Shown: positions 35,283 through 44,814, counted from the first letter of the stretch. The stretch: 59,195 bases of DNA from Thermoanaerobaculia bacterium (GCA_027061805.1 JAMOWA010000013.1:1-59195); one strand, 5' to 3'. The notes: a model not told the origin generated them from the sequence alone. Translations and numbers: made by a program.

Positions 35283-35683
35283 GCCCCCACGCACCCGGGA
35301 CAATGAACCACGGATTGCGCGAACATATTGGATCAAGAGGAAGATAGGAATAGATCCGGATATACGTTCGATTTCTCGCCAGGCCGATGGGCATGACCTT
35401 CCGAGAGTCTTGCAAGTGGCTCACGTCAGACGAGAGGAGAGACGTGAGACGAGGGAGGTCCTCCGCCCCCGGCCTTGGAGCTGTACGGGGGGCCTTCCCG
35501 TTTCCCACGGCCTCCACAGTCACGAGAACGATCCCTGCTTCCTGACGTCAGGAACAACATGCGTCGGCGAACGAAACGCACCAGACCGTGCCGTCCGCTT
35601 CTCGATGATCGATCATCCTCGGCAATGGTCCGGAGAGATGCGAGACGCGATCGATCCCCCATGTCGGGATGTTTTCCTTCGGC
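35283..35683 (+). repeat. Composite intergenic repeat, copy D
   Basis: Positions 35283-35455: GGCCCCCACGCACCCGGGAC, then AATGAACCACGGATTGCGCG, GATAGGAATAGATCCGGATA, TACGTTCGATTTCTCGCC, GATGGGCATGACCTTCCGAG, TTGCAAGTGGCTCACG, then diverged heptamers (GACGAGAGGAGAGACGTGAG). This body matches 9178-9313 in order and sequence. From 35456 to 35683 I see nothing further. Confidence 0.75.
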
Positions 35684-38600
35684 TCAGTTCAAGGAAGGGG
35701 GAGCGAAGGGGTCAGGGCGGTGACCTTCCCGGAGACCGGTCCGGGAGAAAAGGGACTCCAGGGAGGTAAGGGCCGCGTCCCGCTCCTCGAGGAAGGCCCT
35801 GCGCCTGGCTTCGGGCGAACACCGGGCCAGTTCCTCCGCGAGAGCCGCTCGGAGCCGGTGCCCCGGCGCCAGCCGGTTGTTGATTTCAAGGGCCTTCCGT
35901 GCGGCAGCCAGCCCTTCCTGGAAGGTGGCGATGGCCTCGCCGCACCCTTCCTGGCTCGCCAGCCACTGCCCCTCGAGCAACGCCGCTCGTGCCAGCAGCA
36001 TGTGGCCCCGGGCATCGCCCGGTACCGATCGCAGCAGCCTGCTGGCGGCGGAGCGAGCCCGTGCGATCGCGGGGGAGGGAATGCGACCGAGATCGAGGAG
36101 CCACCGGGCCCGCTCGAGCTCCAGGGCGGTCCGGAGCCGGAGCGCCGGACCGAAGCCGGGATGATGCCGGAGCGCCTGTGCTGCCGCGCGAAGTCCCTCC
36201 CTGACCCACGGCTCCGGGGAACGCCCGGTCCGGATGGCGGCCCGTGCACCCTCGAGCTCCAGCTCCCCCCGTGCGACCCACATTTCCGCATCGTCGGGGT
36301 TGCGCGAGAGCGCCTCGCGAAAGAGGGTCCGGCCCCGTTCCAGGGCGGGAAGGGGATCGCCACCGGAGGAGGTGACGAAGCGGGCGCGTATCGTCTCCAG
36401 GATCCCGCGAAGTGAGTCCAGCTCCGCAAGATCCGGGCTGATCGCGGCCGCCCGCTGGATGGCCCGTCGGGCCCGGTCCAGAAAGACGGTCGGGTCCTCG
36501 CCAGATGCGACGGTCTCCCGCGCAAGCTCCGACAGCGAGATGGCAAGGTTGTGGAACGCCATCGGGGATGTGGCGCGTTCACAGAGCCTCTCGTTGATCG
36601 ACACGCACTCTGCGAAGGTCGGCCGGGGGTCGATCCCATGGTCTCGTTCCCACAGCCCCCTGATGTACAGAAGGTTGGAACGCTGGTTGAGGACGAGGGC
36701 GTAGGGGCGGTCCCCGAGGGCTTCCATCGCGTCCAGGCCACTCCGGATCCAGGACCGCGGGTCCTCTCCGGCCCAGTAGGCGTGGATCGCCCCGAGATAT
36801 GCGCACGAGGCCAGCCGTGGGCGAGCACTGATCCGGCCGGGCTCCAGCCGGAGCACTGCAGTGAACGCGTCCATGCAGGTCTCGATTGTCTCTGACACGT
36901 CGAGGCCCCGTCCGAGCTCGCTCCACCCCAGCCGCTCGGCCGCCAGGCCGAGCCAGTAGTGTGCGGCGGTCGAGTGGTCGTGGGACCTGGCGATGCCTGC
37001 AGCACGATCGACGGCGGCCCGGAGGACCGGGATCGGATCCCCGCCCCCCAGCTCTGTGTCCAGGCCTTCGGCCAGGGTGAGCTCCACCAGCTCCAGCTGG
37101 CCTGTGAGATTTCCCGGATCCAGCCGTTCCAGTGTCTCGCAGGCTGCTCTTGCCCGATCGATCGCCGCCCTCTCGATCCGCCGCTGTTCCGAGGCCACCT
37201 GCACGTAGAGGGCGGCGGTGAGGTCGGTGCACAGGTCCGCCGCGACCGCGGGGTCGCTGCGGGCAACTGCCAGTGCCCGTTCGCTGGCCCTGGCCGCCTC
37301 CTCGTAGCTCCTCCGCAGGGCAACGGCATCGGCCTGCAGAGCGAATGCCTGCTCGCCACGCTGGCGCGCGAGAGCGGCCCGTGCACGATCGAGCTCGTAG
37401 AACCAGGAAGGAACGTCCTGGATGGACCCGAGACACCGCTCGCAGTCGTCGAAGCGGTCCTCGTACAGGGCGATGAGCGCCTCCACGTACGCTGCAGGGG
37501 CGGTCGTGGTTCCACGGGCTGCAGTGAGGTACCGGAGCGCCGGATCACGCAGTGTCCTGCGGGCCTTCTCCCGGGCCCCACGCGCCATGACCGGATCCTG
37601 GAGCCGGTTGGCCCGACCGAGGGCCTCCCGGTACAGCTCGCCAAGAGTGACTCCAAGGGTGTAGGCCACCTCGGGATCCCTCACGCCGGCCTCCCAGGCC
37701 TGTTCCAGAGCTTTCCTGGCCTTCACGTACCGTCCCAGGGTCAGCCAGCCGCGTCCCGCAGCTGCCGAGGCGGTGCCCCTGGCGATCCTGCCCCCTTCCC
37801 GTGCCGCAGCCACCATGGCGCCGATGTGCCGTTCCACCTCCTCCTGCGCCGACCGGACGTCATGCTCGGGTGCCAGGTATTCGGCGCGCATCCGCCACTC
37901 GATGGCAGCCGCCTCTCTGGCGAGCCGGCGGGTGATCCGGGCGGTTCGCTGGCCCCGGTATGCCGTCCACGCCACCAGCACGGTCGCGCCGGCCACCACG
38001 GCGGCCATTGTGGCAGCGGCCGCGCGGCGGAGCCGGCGCCTCCGGAGGATGGCCGGGCGGTCCAGGAAGTGCCGGAGCCGCACGGCCGCCCCTGCCGCAT
38101 CGGGACGCCGGCGCGCGTCGAGGTCCGTCAGATCGGTGATGAGGGAGGCAAGATCCGGATCCACGCCGGTGGGCGGCTCCACCTCGGCCCGTGCCACCCG
38201 TAGTGTCAGATCGGTGCCTGCAGCATCTCCATAGGCCGGCCGGCCCGTCAGCAGCTCGTGGAGCATGATCCCGAACGAGTAGCAGTCCGATGCCGTGGTC
38301 AGGGGCAGGCCGTTGATCTGCTCCGGACTCATGTACTGGACCGTGCCCATCACGGCACCGTCCTCGGTGGCGAAGGTCCCCGCAAGAGAGGCCGTGCCCT
38401 CGCCAGGAAGATCGGGCAGGGATGTTGGATCACGTGGCGTGGTGGCGGGATGAACCGGCATGATCGCGTTGCGTGCGATTCCGAAGTCCAGGATCTTCGC
38501 CCGGCCAGCCGGGGTGACCATGACGTTGTCCGGCTTGAGATCCCGGTGGATGATTCCCTCGGCGTGGGCGGCGGCCAGTGCCTCGGCGACCTCGGCCATC

Positions 38601-38929
38601 AGCTGGACGATCTCCCCGGTCCGGAGCGAACCCGCCACGGCCCGGAGGGTCTGTCCCTCGATGTACTCGAGAACCAGGCATGTGTCCCCGTCAGCCTCGA
38701 CGAAATCGTGGATCCGGCAGATCGCGGGATGGTCCAGCCTGGACAGCAGCCGGGCTTCTCGCAGGAACCGTGCCCTCCAGGCCTCGCTGAGCCGTGCATG
38801 CGATGCCAGGACCTTGACAGCTACCGGGCGTTCCAGGACCTCGTCATGCCCGAGGAATACCTCGCCCATCCCTCCTTTCCCAAGGCGATGCTCGATACGG
38901 ATGTGTCCGAGGCGCTGGCCGATCTTCAT
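35684..38929 (-). CDS. Membrane Ser/Thr protein kinase with TPR-like C-terminal region
   Basis: 1081 residues from the ATG at 38929; the longer frame upstream has no kinase sequence. An Hanks-type kinase domain (about 10-275) has the glycine loop LGKGGMGEVF, ATP Lys39, HRDLKPDN with catalytic Asp130, DFG (148-150) and YMSPEQ. One membrane span follows (about 325-345, MAAVVAGATVLVAW), then about 700 residues of Ala/Arg/Leu-rich helical repeats, TPR-like (AYTLGVTLGELYREALGRAN, LEPGRISARPRLASCAYLGA). This is a typical acidobacterial/myxobacterial sensor kinase. It is divergent from an FHA-domain sigma54 activator with 93 bp between; the FHA protein is a natural phospho-Thr reader or substrate. 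TACAAT at 38963-38958 may be its -10. Confidence 0.92.
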   Translation of the reverse strand: MKIGQRLGHIRIEHRLGKGGMGEVFLGHDEVLERPVAVKVLASHARLSEAWRARFLREARLLSRLDHPAICRIHDFVEADGDTCLVLEYIEGQTLRAVAGSLRTGEIVQLMAEVAEALAAAHAEGIIHRDLKPDNVMVTPAGRAKILDFGIARNAIMPVHPATTPRDPTSLPDLPGEGTASLAGTFATEDGAVMGTVQYMSPEQINGLPLTTASDCYSFGIMLHELLTGRPAYGDAAGTDLTLRVARAEVEPPTGVDPDLASLITDLTDLDARRRPDAAGAAVRLRHFLDRPAILRRRRLRRAAAATMAAVVAGATVLVAWTAYRGQRTARITRRLAREAAAIEWRMRAEYLAPEHDVRSAQEEVERHIGAMVAAAREGGRIARGTASAAAGRGWLTLGRYVKARKALEQAWEAGVRDPEVAYTLGVTLGELYREALGRANRLQDPVMARGAREKARRTLRDPALRYLTAARGTTTAPAAYVEALIALYEDRFDDCERCLGSIQDVPSWFYELDRARAALARQRGEQAFALQADAVALRRSYEEAARASERALAVARSDPAVAADLCTDLTAALYVQVASEQRRIERAAIDRARAACETLERLDPGNLTGQLELVELTLAEGLDTELGGGDPIPVLRAAVDRAAGIARSHDHSTAAHYWLGLAAERLGWSELGRGLDVSETIETCMDAFTAVLRLEPGRISARPRLASCAYLGAIHAYWAGEDPRSWIRSGLDAMEALGDRPYALVLNQRSNLLYIRGLWERDHGIDPRPTFAECVSINERLCERATSPMAFHNLAISLSELARETVASGEDPTVFLDRARRAIQRAAAISPDLAELDSLRGILETIRARFVTSSGGDPLPALERGRTLFREALSRNPDDAEMWVARGELELEGARAAIRTGRSPEPWVREGLRAAAQALRHHPGFGPALRLRTALELERARWLLDLGRIPSPAIARARSAASRLLRSVPGDARGHMLLARAALLEGQWLASQEGCGEAIATFQEGLAAARKALEINNRLAPGHRLRAALAEELARCSPEARRRAFLEERDAALTSLESLFSRTGLREGHRPDPFAPPSLN

Positions 38930-39022
38930 CCCGTCCGGTTCCCACCGTTCCCCCTTGATTGTACAGCCGTCGTGACGTCCGTTGATGTAGACTGAAGCCG
39001 CGCACGGAAGGACCGAGATCCG

Positions 39023-40711
39023 ATGCGGTACGTACTCGTGACGACGGGGGATGAGGAAACTCGAAGGATTCCGCTGACCGGGGACTCCACGGTGGTCGGC
39101 TCGGCGCCCTCCTGCGATGCGGTGCTCCGGGATCCGTCGGTTTCCCGCCGTCACGCCAGGCTGCGGATCGTGGAGGATGGCGTGCTCGTGGAGGATCTGG
39201 GCTCCCGGAATGGGACCCGGATTCGCGGCAGGAGGGTCAACTCGGAGGTGGTCCCTCCTGGTGTGATGCTGCGTTTCGGTCGCGTGGTCTGCATGATCGA
39301 GAAGGTCTCAAGGGACGACGTGGAGCTGGGTGTGGATTTCGGGACCGGGACGGGGCCACGCGGCAGCGATGGGGAGGCTCCGGAGACAGCCGTGACCGGT
39401 GCGGGCGAGCAGCTCGTTCTCGAGGTTCTCCCCCGGCTCGTTGCCGGCCGGGAGGATCTCACCGAGGCCCATGGCTTGGCCCGTGAGCTCGCCGCGGCCG
39501 TTCACCGGTTGCTCCCGGTCACGGGGGTCACTCTCGTGGTTCCCGGGGAGAAGGATGGTACGGCGGTCCTGTTCTGTGCGGTGCGGGAGGGGGCTCCGGA
39601 TGGCGGGCGGGCCGGTTTCCCCGTTGGAGATCTCCGGCTCGAGGTGGTCTTCCCGGGACCTGTCCCACCGCCGCCCCTCATCCGGCTCCTGGATGCGCTC
39701 TGTCGCCTGGTTCCCGTCCCGCCGGACACCACGGCAGCCGACCGGATCTGGGCGGCGCCCCCGCCCCTGCCCGAGCCGCCCACGGTGGATCCAGGAATGT
39801 CCGGGATCTACCGGACGGCGGCTCGCGTGGCGCAGGCCGAACTTCCCGTGCTGATCTGTGGCGAGTCGGGGACGGGCAAGGAGGTCCTTGCACGTTACAT
39901 CCACGCTGCCTCGGTCAAGGCCCGCGGCCCGTTCCACGCCCTCAACTGTGCCGCCCTGCCGGCCGATCTTCTCGAGGCAGAGCTCTTCGGAATCGAGAGA
40001 GGAGTGGCAACGGGGGTGGAGGCCCGCCCCGGCTGGTTCGAGCGCGCGGAGGGCGGAACACTGCTGCTGGACGAGATCGGGGACATGGCCCTGACGACGC
40101 AGGCAAAGATCCTGCGCGTGCTCCAGTCCGGGGAGGTCTACCGCCTCGGTGCCAGGGTACCCCGGAAGGTCGGCGTCCGGGTGCTGGCCGCGACAAACCA
40201 GGATCTGGAGAGCTCCATGGCGCGTGGGAGATTCCGCACCGACCTCTACCACCGGCTGGCCGGGTGGGAGGTGACGATCCCCCCGCTCCGGGACAGGCCG
40301 GCGGATATTCCGAACCTGGCGGCGTTCTTCCTGGAACGCGCGGCCGCGCGTTGCGGGGTCCGGGTCCGCGGAATCACCCGGGCGGCCCTCGGGGCAATGA
40401 AGGCGTACCCGTGGCCAGGAAATGTCCGGGAGCTGGAACGCGAGATGGAGCGAGCCGCGCTTTTTCTGGCCGACGGAGAGGCACTCGATACCACCCGGCT
40501 CGACGAGCGGATCGTCCGGACTGCGGGCGAAGGTTGCGGAGGCGGGCGGCTTGCCGCCGTCATCGAGCGCGTGGAGCGCCGCGAGATCCTGTCCGCCCTG
40601 GCCGCGGAGCCCACCGCCGGAGCGGCCGCGAGGCGGCTCGGCATCTCCCGTGCCACCCTCTATCGGAGGATGAAGGCGCTGGGAATCGAGCCAGGAACAG
40701 GCACCGCCTGA
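39023..40711 (+). CDS. FHA-domain sigma54-type enhancer-binding activator
   Basis: 562 residues. An FHA domain (about 22-95) shows the phospho-Thr pocket VSRRHARL and GSRNGTRIRG. A divergent GAF-like middle follows, then an AAA+ domain with Walker A GESGTGKE (280-287), Walker B GGTLLLDEIGDM and R-fingers FRTDLYHRL. A Fis-type helix-turn-helix (GAAARRLGISRATLYRRMKA) ends the protein. The sigma54-contact loop normally reading GAFTGA is GVATGV (327-332), so contact with sigma54 is altered or lost. The divergent Ser/Thr kinase probably supplies the phospho-signal. Confidence 0.9.
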   Translation: MRYVLVTTGDEETRRIPLTGDSTVVGSAPSCDAVLRDPSVSRRHARLRIVEDGVLVEDLGSRNGTRIRGRRVNSEVVPPGVMLRFGRVVCMIEKVSRDDVELGVDFGTGTGPRGSDGEAPETAVTGAGEQLVLEVLPRLVAGREDLTEAHGLARELAAAVHRLLPVTGVTLVVPGEKDGTAVLFCAVREGAPDGGRAGFPVGDLRLEVVFPGPVPPPPLIRLLDALCRLVPVPPDTTAADRIWAAPPPLPEPPTVDPGMSGIYRTAARVAQAELPVLICGESGTGKEVLARYIHAASVKARGPFHALNCAALPADLLEAELFGIERGVATGVEARPGWFERAEGGTLLLDEIGDMALTTQAKILRVLQSGEVYRLGARVPRKVGVRVLAATNQDLESSMARGRFRTDLYHRLAGWEVTIPPLRDRPADIPNLAAFFLERAAARCGVRVRGITRAALGAMKAYPWPGNVRELEREMERAALFLADGEALDTTRLDERIVRTAGEGCGGGRLAAVIERVERREILSALAAEPTAGAAARRLGISRATLYRRMKALGIEPGTGTA

Positions 40712-40738
40712 GCTCCTGCCGGTGATGCAGGCTCCGGG

Positions 40739-42076
40739 TCAGTCGCCCAGCAGGGTCTCGATCTCCCGGGCGATCTTCGTCTCGTCCCCATCGTCGAAGC
40801 CGAGGTGGTAGTACATGATCCTGCCGTCACGGTCGAGGAGGAACGAGGTGGGGAAGACGTGGACCCCGAACGTGCCCCCCACCACGGGATCGTCCTCCCG
40901 GTCCTCGAGGAGGAGGTAGGTGAGGCCCTTCTTCGCGATGAAGTCCTTCGCCCTGGCGGTGTCCCGGAAGGCCTCCACGGCCACGATCGCGAGACCCCTG
41001 TCCCCGTAGGTGGTGTGGAGCTCCTGCAGGCGCGGCAACTCCGCGCGGCAGCCGCCTCAGGTGGGGAACCAGAAGGCCAGGAGCGTGACCTTCCCCAGCT
41101 CCTTCGAGAGGGTGTGATCGTTGCCCTCGTAGTCGGCGAGGGTGAAGTCGTCCACCGGGCGGGCGAGCTGCTGGCGGGTCGTCCAGAGCCACTCCTCCAG
41201 GCCGTCCGTGGAACCGTGCTTCCCCCTCCATGCCGTCTCCACACCACGCATGGCCTCGGCGTCGCCGCCCATGATGGCCAGGGGGGCGAGCAGCTCCAGG
41301 GCCCGGTCCCAGTCCTGCTGCTCCAGGGCGATCCGGCCCCGGAAGGAGGCGGCCGGCGAGGTGGGCAGGCCCACGTAGTTCCTCGCGGACTTCTCCATGG
41401 CGGCGGCGAAGAGTGCCTCGGCCTCTTCCACGTTCCCCGTGCTCGCCAGTGCCAGGGCCCTGTAGGCCAGGGCCTCGGAGGCCCGGCTGTCGGCCATCTT
41501 CCGCAGGGCCTCCTCGTCCTTTCCCTTGCCCCGGCGGCTGGCGGCGCACGCCTCGGGCGTGGCCAGGGCCAGGGCGGCCTCCGATCGTGCAAGCACGAGA
41601 TCCCAGTCCTTCGCGGCGGTGGCCTCCTCGAGGACGGAGATGGTCTCGTCCCAGTTCAGGGGACGCTCCTTCTCCAGCGCGGCGACGGCTCCGGCCAGGT
41701 CCACCGGTCTGCCGAGGTCACGGGCCAGGGGAGCGAGGATGAGCGTGATCTTCAGGCGGCGGGCCGGGTCCTCGTTGGCCTCCAGGACCCCCGTCAGGGT
41801 CTCGTAGGCCTGCTCCTTCTGCCCCAGCTCGTTGCCCCGGTACTCGGCCACCACCCAGGCAAAGCTTCTGGCGTGCTTGCCGTCGGGGAACTCCTTCAGG
41901 TAGGACTCCGCGATGGCGGCCTTGGCCTCGGGTGTCTCGGCGTCGTGGTAGGCCGACTTCGCGGCCTCGTAGGCCTCCGCCTCGGTCCGTGCGGGAGCGT
42001 TCTCCCGCCTGGTGCAGGCGGGAAGGACGATCAGGACCACCGCGAGCACGGTGACGAGTGGGACGAATTTCCGCAT
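40739..42076 (-). CDS. Selenocysteine-containing TlpA/redoxin-type lipoprotein with TPR-like N-terminal region
   Basis: 445 residues if the TGA at codon 340 (41057-41059) is read as selenocysteine. The N-terminus is a lipoprotein signal (MRKFVPLVTVLAVV, lipobox LPAC). Residues 25-300 are helical, TPR-like. The C-terminal redoxin domain runs FTLADYEGND, KVTLLAFWFPT, then TGA, then GGCRAELPRLQELHTTYGDR, VHVFPTSFLLDRDG. The TGA falls exactly on the first Cys of the thioredoxin CxxC (WCxxC), giving U340-G-G-C343. Both halves are in one frame and one fold, so a random nonsense mutation is unlikely. A SECIS-like hairpin follows. The predicted role is periplasmic thiol/selenol peroxide or disulfide reduction. 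The ATG at 42076 follows GAGGAGAAGCCC. Confidence 0.9.
41024..41059 (-). promoter_or_regulatory. Candidate bacterial SECIS of the redoxin gene
   Basis: After the TGA and ten bases comes GCGCGG-AGTTG-CCGCGC (41046-41030), a perfect 6-bp stem with a 5-base loop carrying G at its second position. It is extended by an outer CTGC/GCAG stem (41051-41048 with 41027-41024). Loop distance from the TGA is 16 bases. Size and placement match the minimal 17-nt SelB-binding hairpin of E. coli fdhF; the bulged U of fdhF is absent. Confidence 0.7.
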
Positions 42077-42176
42077 GGGCTTCTCCTCTTGCTGCCGGAC
42101 CCTCACGTGACTTCCAGCATTGAGCACCCGTGAAGTCTAACGCGTCCTCTCCGGGGCCGCCACCGGCCGGGTGCCC

Positions 42177-43547
42177 TCAGCGAACCGTCAGGAGGGCCAT
42201 GAGCTCCCGGACGTCGTCGAAGGTCTCCATGCGGGAGACGGCGTCCCGCATGCGCTCCACGTCCGCCGGCGTGGCGATTCCCTCGGCGAGGGCGTTCATC
42301 TTGCCCGCGATCTCCTCGTCGGTGAGGGGGTTCCGCGGGTCGCCCTTGGGGTAGTCCAGCTGGGTCGTGAACGAGCGCCCGTCCGTGGTGGTGATCTCCA
42401 CCCGCACGCGCTGCAGCTCGGGGAAGACTGCCTCGATCTCGGGGTCGGCCACCACCTTCACCTTGTGGAGCTGGGCCCGGATGGTGGGGTCCATGATCTT
42501 CTCCGGCGTGAACTGGAGGGGCGTCACCTGCCGGTCCGCGATGGCCGCGGCGATCACGTAGGGGAGGGAGTGGTCGGCCGTCTCCTTGGTCCTGGGGTCG
42601 TACTTGGAGGGGTCCGCGAGGATATCGGCGGCCCGGGCCAGGGAGTGGATGGTGACCTGTTCGATCTCGTCGGGCTTCAGGTCGTTGGCCGTGACCAGGT
42701 CGAGCACGGCGGAGATGGGGGCGTGGGTCAGGGCCTCGGTCGGGAAGAACTTCATGCCGCACTGGAGGATCCGCCAGTCCTCGCCGAGGCCGTCCGTGAG
42801 GATCTCCCACTTCCACTCGGTGTCGAAGACGTGGGAGAAGCCCTCCTTGCCGTCCAGCACGTGCTCGGGACCGGTGTAGCCCCGTTCGGCGAGCAGGGCG
42901 GCCAGGACGCCGGACTGGGTGGCCATGGGGTCCACGGTGTTCTTCATCATGGTGAGCTTGCCCGCCGTCACGGAGCCGGTGGTGCAGTGACGGGAGGCGG
43001 AGATGCCGATGGCGTGCTGGATCTGCTCCGCGTCGAGGCCGAGGAGGCGGCCCGCGGCGATGGGGGCGGCCACGGCGGTGAGCGTGGCGTGGTGCCACCC
43101 GATCTCACGGATCCCGGGGAAGGACACCTCGCAGAGGCGCTGCTCGAACTCGTAGGCCAGCACGATGCCCAGGATGAGGTCCCTCCCGGAGCCGCCGGCC
43201 CGCTCCGCGGCGGCCATGGCCGCGGGGATCAGGTCCGAGGGATGGGACGGGTCCTGCTTCCAGTAGATGTCGTTGTAGTCCATCACCCGGATCATGAGCG
43301 CGTTGAGCAGCGAGGCCGAGACGGGGTCCCACCGTTCCCCCGTCACGAGGACGCGGCAGGGGCCTTCCCCGGCTGTCTCGGTGAGGACCTTCCGGGCCAG
43401 GTGGACGTCGTGCTGCTGGGCGCCGCCCAGGGCGCAGCCCAGGGAGTCCATGAAGAAGCGCCTGGCTGCAGCGACCACCTCGGGTGGAAGCTGGCCGTAC
43501 TCCAGGTTCGCGGCGAACTCCGCCATGGCGAGGGTGATGTGGGACAT
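42177..43547 (-). CDS. MmgE/PrpD family protein (2-methylcitrate dehydratase-like)
   Basis: 456 residues, the normal family length. Visible family features include RRFFMDSLGCALGGAQ, HPSDLIPAAMAAAE and HCTTGSVTAGKLTMMKNTVD. PrpD dehydrates 2-methylcitrate in propionate breakdown; other members are cis-aconitate decarboxylase and iminodisuccinate lyase, and the absence of prpB/prpC nearby leaves the substrate open. The ATG at 43547 follows GGAGGCAACGGAC. It is divergent from an MFS transporter with 73 bp between, which may carry its substrate. Confidence 0.85.
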   Translation of the reverse strand: MSHITLAMAEFAANLEYGQLPPEVVAAARRFFMDSLGCALGGAQQHDVHLARKVLTETAGEGPCRVLVTGERWDPVSASLLNALMIRVMDYNDIYWKQDPSHPSDLIPAAMAAAERAGGSGRDLILGIVLAYEFEQRLCEVSFPGIREIGWHHATLTAVAAPIAAGRLLGLDAEQIQHAIGISASRHCTTGSVTAGKLTMMKNTVDPMATQSGVLAALLAERGYTGPEHVLDGKEGFSHVFDTEWKWEILTDGLGEDWRILQCGMKFFPTEALTHAPISAVLDLVTANDLKPDEIEQVTIHSLARAADILADPSKYDPRTKETADHSLPYVIAAAIADRQVTPLQFTPEKIMDPTIRAQLHKVKVVADPEIEAVFPELQRVRVEITTTDGRSFTTQLDYPKGDPRNPLTDEEIAGKMNALAEGIATPADVERMRDAVSRMETFDDVRELMALLTVR

Positions 43548-43606
43548 GTCCGTTGCCTCCGTGGGGGCTCGCGCGGCGTACCGCGCGGCGTGCGGGGATT
43601 CTACCG

Positions 43607-43612
43607 TATGAT
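43607..43612 (+). promoter_or_regulatory. Candidate -10 of the MFS gene (leaderless or nearly so)
   Basis: TATGAT ends 8 bases before the ATG at 43621, so the transcript would start at or just before the start codon. A similar arrangement is seen at 47734-47739 (TACAAT) before the ATG at 47748. No clear -35 in either case. Confidence 0.35.
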
Positions 43613-43620
43613 GCGGGGCC

Positions 43621-44808
43621 ATGGACGGCGGGCGGCGACGATTCGACACCGGGTCCGTGGGCACCATTGCCGGTGCCCACGCGGTCCACGACACCTACAG
43701 CGCCTTCCTCCCGCCGCTGATCCCGGCCTTCATCGAGCGCCTGGCCCTGAGTCGGGCCGAGGCGGGCCTCCTGACGGCGTTCCTCCAGGGGCCGTCGCTC
43801 CTCCAACCCCTCTTCGGTCGCCTGGGCGACCACGTGGATCCCCGCCCCGTGGTGGCCCTGGCCCCGGCCCTCACCGCGGTGGCCATGAGCCTGCTGGGGG
43901 CGAGCCCCACCTACGCCTGGGCGGCCCTGCTCCTCGTGGTGGCGGGGTGCAGCTCGGCGGCGCTCCATGCGGTGGGACCGGCCCTGGCCGCCGCGCTCTC
44001 GGGCGACCGGGTCGGGCGCGGCATGGGGTTCTGGATGGTCGGGGGGGAGCTGGGGCGGGCCCTGGGGCCCCTCGTTGTCGCCTCCGGCGTCCGGCTCCTG
44101 GGCCTGGAGGGGACGCCGTGGCTCATGGCCGGCGGCATGGCCGCCTCGGCCCTGCTCTGGGGGCGGTTGGGCCGCCTTCCCTGGTCGGCCCGTGAGCGGC
44201 GTGGCTCCGGACGGCGAACCCTCGGGAGGGTCGTGCGCGACCTCCTCCCGGTGATGGCGCCCATGACCGGTCTCCTGGTGGCGAGGGCCTTCCTCCTGGC
44301 GGCCCTTGCCACCTTCCTCCCGCTCTTCCTCAGGGAGGAGGGTTCGAGCCTCTTCGTGGCGGGGTCGGCCCTGGCCGTGGTGGAGGCCGCCGGCGTGGCG
44401 GGGGCCCTGGGTGGAGGGATCCTGAGCGACCGGATCGGCAGGAGGCGGCTCATCGCCCTCTCCCTCGTCCTGACCTCGCCGCTCATCGTGGCGTTCGTGC
44501 TGCTCGGCGGGTTCTGGCGGGCGATTCTCCTGGTTCCCATGGGGTTCGTGGGCCTGTCGGTGGCGCCGGCCCTGATGGCGGCCGTCCAGGACGCCTTTCC
44601 CGGGGACCGGGGGCTGGCCAACGGCGTCTACCAGGCGGTCAACTTCGTGGTGCGGTCGGTGGTGGTGGTGGGCGTCGGAGCGCTGGCCGACACCGTGGGG
44701 ATCCATGCGGCGTTCCTGACCTGTGCGGGCGTGGCGCTGGCGGCCCTGCCACTGGTGGGCTTTCTCCCGGGGGAGGTGTCAGCCCGGGATCTCCAGCAGG
44801 ATTTGTAA
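43621..44808 (+). CDS. MFS transporter (Fsr-like)
   Basis: 395 residues with about twelve hydrophobic segments. The MFS loop motif appears as FGRLGDHVDPRPV after helix 2 and GGILSDRIGRRRLIAL after helix 8. The opening AGAHAVHDTYSAFLPPLIPAFIERLALS matches the fosmidomycin-resistance-type subfamily (HxxxDxxxxFLPPLIP). The substrate is unknown; the divergent MmgE/PrpD gene suggests a carboxylate, but Fsr relatives are drug exporters. Confidence 0.9.
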   Translation: MDGGRRRFDTGSVGTIAGAHAVHDTYSAFLPPLIPAFIERLALSRAEAGLLTAFLQGPSLLQPLFGRLGDHVDPRPVVALAPALTAVAMSLLGASPTYAWAALLLVVAGCSSAALHAVGPALAAALSGDRVGRGMGFWMVGGELGRALGPLVVASGVRLLGLEGTPWLMAGGMAASALLWGRLGRLPWSARERRGSGRRTLGRVVRDLLPVMAPMTGLLVARAFLLAALATFLPLFLREEGSSLFVAGSALAVVEAAGVAGALGGGILSDRIGRRRLIALSLVLTSPLIVAFVLLGGFWRAILLVPMGFVGLSVAPALMAAVQDAFPGDRGLANGVYQAVNFVVRSVVVVGVGALADTVGIHAAFLTCAGVALAALPLVGFLPGEVSARDLQQDL

Positions 44809-44814
44809 CGGTCG

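Noticed and set aside
41057-42127. Redoxin gene as two separate genes (356-codon and 99-codon)
   Set aside because: The second part would start at TTG after the active-site cysteine with no ribosome-binding site; both parts are in one frame and complete one redoxin fold.
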